From Streptomyces sp. NBC_00659 (lineage in GTDB: Bacteria; Actinomycetota; Actinomycetes; Streptomycetales; Streptomycetaceae), in assembly GCF_036226925.1 (NCBI RefSeq), contig NZ_CP109031.1:7936001-8000000 (forward strand): a stretch of 64,000 bases of DNA, read 5' to 3'. Below the pieces are notes generated by a model. It ran no database searches and had not been told where the DNA came from. It was given only the letters and a program-made list of their open reading frames with translations. Every line of letters begins with the position of its first letter. The stretch's first letter is position 1. Position numbers and translations under genes: made by a program. Positions 34,926 to 64,000 of the stretch are shown here, in pieces.

Positions 34926-37223
34926 ATGTCATCGCTACTGGGTGCCGCAGCCGGATTCCGGTCCGCGGAATCGGACGTGAACCCGCGCTCGGTCACTCCG
35001 GGCCGTCAGCGTTGGGACGTCAAGCTGGTACTCGGACGGCCACGGACGGCCGAGTTCCTCGCCGCCGCGCTGCGCCGCATTCCCGGGATCACCGAGGCCC
35101 GGGCCAACCCGGTCACCGGCGGGGTGCTCGTCCGGCACGATGCACGGCTGCGCGCCGCGGACGTCGGCCGGATCGTCCGCAGAGCTGTCACCCTGGTCGC
35201 GGAGGATCCGACCGGAGCGGGACGTCCGGCACCGGCCCGACCCGTCGCCGCACCGGCCCCGCAGGTGGACCGCGGCCTGGTCGTGCGACCGGTGCTTGCC
35301 GTCGGCGGCGGGGTCGCGGCCGGGGTCGCGCTGGTCAAGGGGTCGGCGCTGAGCAGGCAACTGGTGGCAGTGGGCGGGGTGGCCGCGTTGACCACGGCCG
35401 TCCTCCGGAAGGCCTGGCGCGGAACGGTCGACGTGCCCCAGGAAGCGGCCGGGCCCGGCGTCGAACGTCATCCCCTGCTGGAGATCGTCGGACCGCACCG
35501 ACGCCGTCTCTACGGGGCCGTTGCCCTGTCCGTCGCCTGCCAGGTCTCGGAGATGGCGCTCGGTACCTTTCTCGGCTGGACCGGACTGGTCCTCATCAAG
35601 GGTGAGGCGGCTCCACTGGCTCGCCTCGGCCTGACCACCGCGTCCGCTCAACTCTTCGGTCTGGCTGGGCTGATGGCCGTCGCCTGTGCCGCAGTGGCGG
35701 GCCTCTCGTACTCCTCGAACCTCCAGTGGCGCAGGCTCGGCCAGGACATCGAGCACGACTGGCGCAACCGGACGTACGCCCACGTCCAGCACCTCGAACT
35801 ACGGCACCTGGAAGGCGAGCGGACCACCCGGATCGCCGGCGCGCTCACCGACGACGTCCGTCAGCTGGGCACCTTCTTCGCCACCTCGGCGGGCGACCTG
35901 CTGCACCTCGGCACCAGCCTGGCCCTCCTGGTGCCACTGTTCCTGTTGCTGGCGCCACAGATCGCCTGGATCGCGTTCCTGCCCATCCCGGTCATCGCCT
36001 GGCTGTCGTTCCACTACCAGGACAAAGTCGCGGCCGACTACGCAGTCTCCGGCGAGCACCGGGCCAAGCTGCACAGCCAGCTGGTGAACACGCTGGACGC
36101 CGGTGCCACCGTCAAGAGCTTCTGCACCGAGGACTACGAGGCCGAGCGCATCGACCGGCTGAGCGGGGAGGTCCAGGACAGCAGCCGGCGGACCGACCGG
36201 AGCACGATCCGCCACGCCGAGATCGTCCGGGTCTGCACGACCAGCTCGATGGCCGGGACCCTGCTGATCGGCGGCCGGGCGGTACTCGACGGCAGCCTGC
36301 CGTTCGAGGTGTTCAGCCCGCTCATCGGGCTGCCCCAGATGGTGTTGCTGCGGATGAACCGGCTCGGCGGCATCGTCGACCAGTACCAGCGCACGCTTGT
36401 CGCCTACGACCGGGTCCGGCGGCTGCAAGCCCTCCCCCTCGAGGCCGACGGCGACGGCGGACCGCTCGACGCCCGGAAGGTGCGCGGCGAGATCGTCCTC
36501 GACGACGTGACCTTCGCCTATCCCGACCGGCCGCCGGTGCTGGAGGGGCTCTCGCTGGCCATTCCCGCCGGGCAGGTCACCGCCCTCGTCGGTTGCACCG
36601 GCTCCGGCAAGACGACCGTCGCCAAGCTGCTGATGCGCTTCCTGGAAACGGAGTCGGGCAGCGTGCTGCTCGACGGGCGGGACGTCCGCGACCTGCCGAG
36701 GCAGGATCTGCGCCACGCGATCGGGTTCGTCGCGCAGGACCCCTTCCTCTTCGACGGCACCATCGCCGACAACATCCGCTACGGCAGCTTCGGCGCCTCG
36801 GACGAGGCCGTGGCCGAGGCGGCCAGGATGGCCGAGGCCCACACCTTCGTCGCGATGCTGCCGGACGGCTACGACACGGTGATCGGCGAACGCGGCGCAG
36901 CCCTCTCGGGCGGCCAGCGGCAGCGGATCGCGCTGGCGCGCGCGATCCTCAAGGACGCGCCGGTGGTGATCCTCGACGAAGCCACCTCCGCCGTGGACAA
37001 CGAGACCGAGGCCGCCATCCAGCGCACGCTCCGTGTCTTCGCGGCCGACCGGACGATGGTGATCATCGCCCACCGGCTCTCCACGGTCCGCCACGCCGAC
37101 CGGATCTACGTCATGGACACGGGCGGCGTCGTGGCCGAGCAGGGCACCCACGACGAACTCCTCGCCCTGCACGGACTCTACGCATCCCTCTGGCAGCTCC
37201 AGGCCGGAGAACTCGTCGCCTGA
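34926..37223 (+). CDS. ABC exporter (fused permease-ATPase) with N-terminal HMA-like domain
   Basis: A 765-residue half-transporter. Residues about 15-85 resemble a heavy-metal-associated (ferredoxin-like) domain but lack the CxxC motif (RIPGITEARANPVTGGVLVR). A helical pair follows, then the six-helix ABC exporter domain (about 180-480) and the nucleotide-binding domain: Walker A GCTGSGKTT, Q-loop FVAQDPFLF, signature LSGGQRQRIALARAI, Walker B VVILDEATSAVD and H-loop IIAHRLST. The ATG at 34926 follows AGGTGA by 8 bp; a GTG at 34914 is possible. It lies 117 bp upstream of the NRPS and most likely exports the peptide and provides self-protection. Confidence 0.9.
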   Translation: MSSLLGAAAGFRSAESDVNPRSVTPGRQRWDVKLVLGRPRTAEFLAAALRRIPGITEARANPVTGGVLVRHDARLRAADVGRIVRRAVTLVAEDPTGAGRPAPARPVAAPAPQVDRGLVVRPVLAVGGGVAAGVALVKGSALSRQLVAVGGVAALTTAVLRKAWRGTVDVPQEAAGPGVERHPLLEIVGPHRRRLYGAVALSVACQVSEMALGTFLGWTGLVLIKGEAAPLARLGLTTASAQLFGLAGLMAVACAAVAGLSYSSNLQWRRLGQDIEHDWRNRTYAHVQHLELRHLEGERTTRIAGALTDDVRQLGTFFATSAGDLLHLGTSLALLVPLFLLLAPQIAWIAFLPIPVIAWLSFHYQDKVAADYAVSGEHRAKLHSQLVNTLDAGATVKSFCTEDYEAERIDRLSGEVQDSSRRTDRSTIRHAEIVRVCTTSSMAGTLLIGGRAVLDGSLPFEVFSPLIGLPQMVLLRMNRLGGIVDQYQRTLVAYDRVRRLQALPLEADGDGGPLDARKVRGEIVLDDVTFAYPDRPPVLEGLSLAIPAGQVTALVGCTGSGKTTVAKLLMRFLETESGSVLLDGRDVRDLPRQDLRHAIGFVAQDPFLFDGTIADNIRYGSFGASDEAVAEAARMAEAHTFVAMLPDGYDTVIGERGAALSGGQRQRIALARAILKDAPVVILDEATSAVDNETEAAIQRTLRVFAADRTMVIIAHRLSTVRHADRIYVMDTGGVVAEQGTHDELLALHGLYASLWQLQAGELVA

Positions 37224-37340
37224 CCCCACCAGCCGTACCACCGGCCGCCCGCCACGTGACGTCACCGCGGCCGGTGCTTCCTGGCGCGCCCTCCCCCCAC
37301 CCTCCCCCCACGTCTGTCCCACTCCCGGAGGTATCCCCCC

Positions 37341-61412
<24,072 letters not shown>

Positions 61413-61417
61413 TTCCC

Positions 61418-61633
61418 ATGACCAACCCGTTCGACGACGAGGACGGCACCTTCCTCGTGCTCACCAACGACGAGAACCAGCACTCGCTGTGGCCGCAGTT
61501 CGCGGACGTCCCCGACGGCTGGAACGTCGCCCACGGACCCGACACCCACGCCGCCTGCCTGGAGTACGTCGAGCAGGCCTGGACCGACATGCGGCCCAAG
61601 AGCCTCGCCGACGCCATGAACGCCCAGCGATAG
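61418..61633 (+). CDS. MbtH-like protein
   Basis: A 71-residue MbtH family protein starting [20 protein letters not shown], then [19 protein letters not shown] and [12 protein letters not shown]. This contains the conserved SLWP, PxGW and W-(T/x)-D-MRPxSL motifs. MbtH proteins bind the adenylation domains of NRPSs and are often needed for their folding and activity. The ATG at 61418 lies 5 bp after the NRPS stop with an AGGAGGA site inside the end of the NRPS gene, so translation is coupled. It probably serves the seven adenylation domains of the preceding gene. Confidence 0.95.
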   Translation: MTNPFDDEDGTFLVLTNDENQHSLWPQFADVPDGWNVAHGPDTHAACLEYVEQAWTDMRPKSLADAMNAQR

Positions 61634-61644
61634 CGCGGCTCGCA

Positions 61645-62892
61645 GTGAACCTGACCGAAACCACCGACGAGGCCCGCGACAGCGCGGGCCTCGCCCGGTC
61701 CGACGACCTCGCCGCGGCCCTGCTCACGCCCGAGGCTCGCCGGGACCCGTACCCGTTCTACGCCCGCATGCGCCGCGAGGACCCGGTCCACCGCAGCGCC
61801 CAGGGCATCTGGTACCTCACCCGGTACGCCGACGTCGAGGCGGCCCTGAGCGACCTGCGGCTGTCCAACGACCGGGACCGGATGACCCGCGCCTACAGTG
61901 CGCTCGGCGGCGACCTCAAGGCCTTCAGCCGGCTCACCGACCGGCTCGGCCGGGTGATGAGCAACACCGACCCGCCGGACCACGCCCGGCTGCGCAGGCT
62001 GGCCAACCGTGCCTTCACCGCCCGGCGCGTCGAAGCCCTGCGCGACGGCATCCAGCGGATCGTCGACCGGCTCATCGACGAGGCGGTCGCGGCCGGGCCG
62101 GCCATGGACCTGATCGAGGCGGTCGCCTCCCCGCTGCCGCTGTCCGTCGTCTGCGAGCTCTTCGGCATCCCGCCCGAGGACCTCCCGCAGGTCAAGACCT
62201 GGTTCCACCGCTTCGGCCGGCTGAGCGAGGACATCGACAAGTCCGAGGCGGCGATCGAGCAGTACGAGGAGTACCTCGCCCGGCTCGTCCGCCGCCGCCG
62301 GGCCGACCCCGGCGACGACCTCATCAGCGCCCTGGTCGCCACCCAGGCGCAGGACGACCGGCTCACCGACTCCGAGCTGCTGTCCACCTGCTTCGTCCTG
62401 ATCACCGCCGGCGACGAGACCACCACCCACCTGGTCGGCAACGGCATGCTCGCCCTGCTGCGCCACCCCGACCAGCTGGCCCGGCTGCGCGAGGACCCGA
62501 TGCTGATCCGCACGGCCGTCGAGGAACTCGCCCGCTACGACACGCCGACCCAGGCGATCGTCCGGGTCGCCGCCGAGGACATCGCGATCGGCGGGCGGAC
62601 GCTGCGCGAGGGCGAGCTGGCCTACCTGTTCCTCGCCGCGACCAACCGGGACCCCGAGCGCTTCGAGGACCCCGACCGGCTCGACCTGACCCGCCCGGGC
62701 AACCGGCACCTCAGCTTCGGCAACGGCCCGCACTTCTGCCTCGGCGGCCCGCTGGCCAAGCTCCAGGCGGAGGTGGCCGTCGGCACGCTGGTCCGCCGGC
62801 TCCCGCACCTGGGGCTGGCCGACGACGCGGTACTCGACTGGCGGCCCAACCCGCTGCAACGGCGGCTCACCGCGCTTCCGCTCACCTACTGA
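61645..62892 (+). CDS. Cytochrome P450, candidate Ahp-forming enzyme
   Basis: A 415-residue soluble bacterial P450. It has the I-helix LITAGDETTTHL (AGxET), the K-helix ExxR in VEELARYDTP, and the haem loop FGNGPHFCLGGPLAKLQ with the Cys ligand. The GTG at 61645 lies 11 bp after the mbtH stop; a longer open frame starting inside the NRPS gene is an antiphase artefact of mbtH. The position in the operon and the proline module make it the prime candidate for C5 oxidation of Pro to the hydroxypiperidone Ahp, as reported for the cyanobacterial cyanopeptolin P450 McnC. A role in hydroxylating another residue cannot be excluded. Confidence 0.92.
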   Translation: MNLTETTDEARDSAGLARSDDLAAALLTPEARRDPYPFYARMRREDPVHRSAQGIWYLTRYADVEAALSDLRLSNDRDRMTRAYSALGGDLKAFSRLTDRLGRVMSNTDPPDHARLRRLANRAFTARRVEALRDGIQRIVDRLIDEAVAAGPAMDLIEAVASPLPLSVVCELFGIPPEDLPQVKTWFHRFGRLSEDIDKSEAAIEQYEEYLARLVRRRRADPGDDLISALVATQAQDDRLTDSELLSTCFVLITAGDETTTHLVGNGMLALLRHPDQLARLREDPMLIRTAVEELARYDTPTQAIVRVAAEDIAIGGRTLREGELAYLFLAATNRDPERFEDPDRLDLTRPGNRHLSFGNGPHFCLGGPLAKLQAEVAVGTLVRRLPHLGLADDAVLDWRPNPLQRRLTALPLTY

Positions 62893-62919
62893 CCCATGAA
62901 CGACGAAGGAGAAGTGACC

Positions 62920-63663
62920 ATGGCCCGAGAGCTCGAGGTCCGCCGGGAACAGGACCTGCCCGCCACGCCCGAACAGGTCTGGGACGCGGTCGCCACCGGC
63001 GCCGGCAACCTCGGCTGGCTCTACCCGATGGAGGTCGAGCCGCGCGTCGGCGGAAAGGCCACGCGCGGCGACAGCACCGTCGTGGCGTGGGAGCCGCCGC
63101 ACCACTTCGCGGTTCGGGCCACCCAGGACGGCGGGTTCTCCAACACGCTCACCTACCGCATCGAGCCGGCCGACGGCGGCGCGAGCCACCTGCGGATGGG
63201 AATCCACTGGGTGCACACGGGCGTCGTCGACGACACCTGGAACTGGGACACGAAGGCGGACGCGGCCGAGAAGCACGTCGACTTCTACCAGCACTCCCTC
63301 CCCGAGTACCTGAGGCACTTCGCCGGCCGCCCCGCCGTCTACGTCAGGGCCGCCCGTGGCGAGTCCACCGAAGACCCCGCCGACTTCGCCGCCCTGTGCC
63401 GACGCCTCGGCCTCGACGACGACGCGGCCGTCGGCGACCGGTTGTCGCTCGACCTCCCGGGTACGGACGGCGGTTCGACGGAGGTGGTCGTGGACTGGCT
63501 GAGCCCTGACTTCGTCGGCCTGCGAGGCCCGGACGCGCTGTACCGGTTCTTCAACGGCAGCTCCTGGAACTGGCCGATCTGGCTGGGCCACCACCTGTTC
63601 GCCGAGGACGCGGACGAAGAGCTGGCCGCCAAGGCCTGGAACGCCTGGCTCAACGGCGCCTGA
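62920..63663 (+). CDS. SRPBCC (START/Bet v1-like) domain protein
   Basis: A 247-residue protein. The N-terminal half (about 1-145) is SRPBCC/AHSA1-like: MARELEVRREQDLPATPEQV, WDAVATGAGNLGWLYPMEVE, VVAWEPPHHFAVRAT, FSNTLTYRIEP, and HVDFYQHSLPEYLRHFAG at the last helix. The C-terminal half repeats a similar beta pattern (VVVDWLSPDFVGLRGPDAL) and ends WIGHHLF-like/AAKAWNAWLNGA, so two tandem domains are possible. ATG 62920 was chosen because GAAGGAG precedes it; ATG 62896 is in frame. SRPBCC proteins bind hydrophobic ligands or catalyse cyclisation and hydrolysis. In this operon it may act on the peptide or its starter; the role is unknown. Confidence 0.8.
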   Translation: MARELEVRREQDLPATPEQVWDAVATGAGNLGWLYPMEVEPRVGGKATRGDSTVVAWEPPHHFAVRATQDGGFSNTLTYRIEPADGGASHLRMGIHWVHTGVVDDTWNWDTKADAAEKHVDFYQHSLPEYLRHFAGRPAVYVRAARGESTEDPADFAALCRRLGLDDDAAVGDRLSLDLPGTDGGSTEVVVDWLSPDFVGLRGPDALYRFFNGSSWNWPIWLGHHLFAEDADEELAAKAWNAWLNGA

Positions 63664-63695
63664 CCCCGCCGCACGACACGACCGAAGGACCCCTG

Positions 63696-63884
63696 GTGGA
63701 AACACTGCTCTACGCCGCCGAACTCGTCGAGGAAGACGGCACCTACAAACTCGTGGTGCAGGACGTGGTGCGGGACACGGTCCAGGTCACCCCGGTTCCC
63801 GAATCCGCGGTGGCCAGGCTCCCGGTACTCCTGTCGGTGCTGAGTTCCAAGCTCGGCTCGGCGTCGGCACGCGGCCGCTGGTAG
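63696..63884 (+). CDS. Small protein of unknown function at cluster end
   Basis: A 62-residue protein: METLLYAAELVEEDGTYKLV, VQDVVRDTVQVTPVPESAVA, RLPVLLSVLSSKLG. The GTG at 63696 has AAGGA 7 to 8 bp upstream and lies 32 bp after the SRPBCC gene. Codon-position GC bias supports coding. It has mixed beta/alpha character and no signal peptide. It is the last gene before a strong terminator, so it belongs to the NRPS transcript. No family recognised. Confidence 0.6.
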   Translation: METLLYAAELVEEDGTYKLVVQDVVRDTVQVTPVPESAVARLPVLLSVLSSKLGSASARGRW

Positions 63885-63904
63885 ACCGCTTCCGGATCAA
63901 TGAG

Positions 63905-63948
63905 GCCGGTGCCGTCCCGCACATCGACTGCCGGACGGCACCGGCTTT
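63905..63948 (+). terminator. Intrinsic terminator closing the NRPS operon
   Basis: GCCGGTGCCGTCC and its exact complement GGACGGCACCGGC form a 13-bp GC-rich stem with a 15-nt loop, followed by TTTG. It lies 21 bp after the last cluster gene. A U tract this short is usual for Streptomyces terminators. The hairpin is symmetric and may also serve a leftward transcript. Confidence 0.8.
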
Positions 63949-63967
63949 GTCCGCCCGACGCGCGGTC

Positions 63968-64000
63968 ATGGTCCTGTTGCTGACGCTGCGTCACCTCAAG
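63968..64000 (+). CDS. Possible start of a transposase-like gene (cut by window edge)
   Basis: From the ATG at 63968 (or upstream in-frame ALSARRAV) the frame reads MVLLLTLRHLK to the window edge. The string resembles the HTH-region start of certain IS5-type transposases. The fragment is too short to be sure. Confidence 0.25.
   Translation, partial: MVLLLTLRHLK

Overview
The window is very GC-rich, has strong GC bias at third codon positions and is full of Streptomyces-type families (DUF5994, GAF-ANTAR regulators, SpoIIE phosphatase, DUF5132, MbtH). It is almost certainly a Streptomyces or close-relative chromosome segment. No rRNA, tRNA or CRISPR array was seen.

Left part (1-29 kb): accessory and stress-type genes. 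A truncated ISAzo13 transposase opens the window. It is followed by an ABC exporter operon (two FtsX-type permeases plus an ATPase) that is divergent from an OmpR/HisKA two-component pair. From 6.8 to 22.3 kb lies a patchwork of stress and signalling genes: three DUF5994 paralogues, a fatty-acid desaturase, a phosphoketolase, two GAF-ANTAR proteins, a SpoIIE phosphatase, a hemolysin-III membrane protein and STAS proteins. Much of it is decaying: a broken P-type ATPase, an MFS remnant, and two diverged copies of a STAS / GNAT / GAF-ANTAR cassette, each intact where the other is broken. Then come acetyl-CoA synthetase, an ABC-2-like membrane protein, a TetR gene and an unknown gene flanking a perfect 26-bp palindrome, and an acyl-CoA dehydrogenase.

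Middle (28.7-34.4 kb): transposon scars (an IS-associated protein, an IS982-like transposase with internal deletion, an IS630 tail) bracket a type III PLP decarboxylase, a GNAT acetyltransferase and a glutamine-synthetase-like ligase.

Right part (34.4-64 kb): the main feature, a nonribosomal peptide cluster. A DUF5132 protein and an ABC exporter precede one 24-kb gene encoding an 8,023-residue, seven-module NRPS. MbtH, a cytochrome P450, an SRPBCC protein and a 62-residue protein follow, and a strong hairpin terminator closes the unit. Specificity codes read by eye give X1-Thr-X3-Pro-Phe-(N-Me)Tyr-Val, with no epimerase and a terminal thioesterase. This is the backbone order of the cyanopeptolin/Ahp-cyclodepsipeptide serine-protease inhibitors, in which Thr closes a lactone with the last residue and Ahp comes from proline through a P450. 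I infer that the cluster makes an actinobacterial Ahp-cyclodepsipeptide on a single polypeptide, with the P450 as the Ahp-forming enzyme. From memory, one such compound (streptopeptolin) is known from Streptomyces, so the compound class is not new in the genus. Residues X1 and X3, the N-terminal acyl group and the roles of the SRPBCC and 62-residue proteins remain open.
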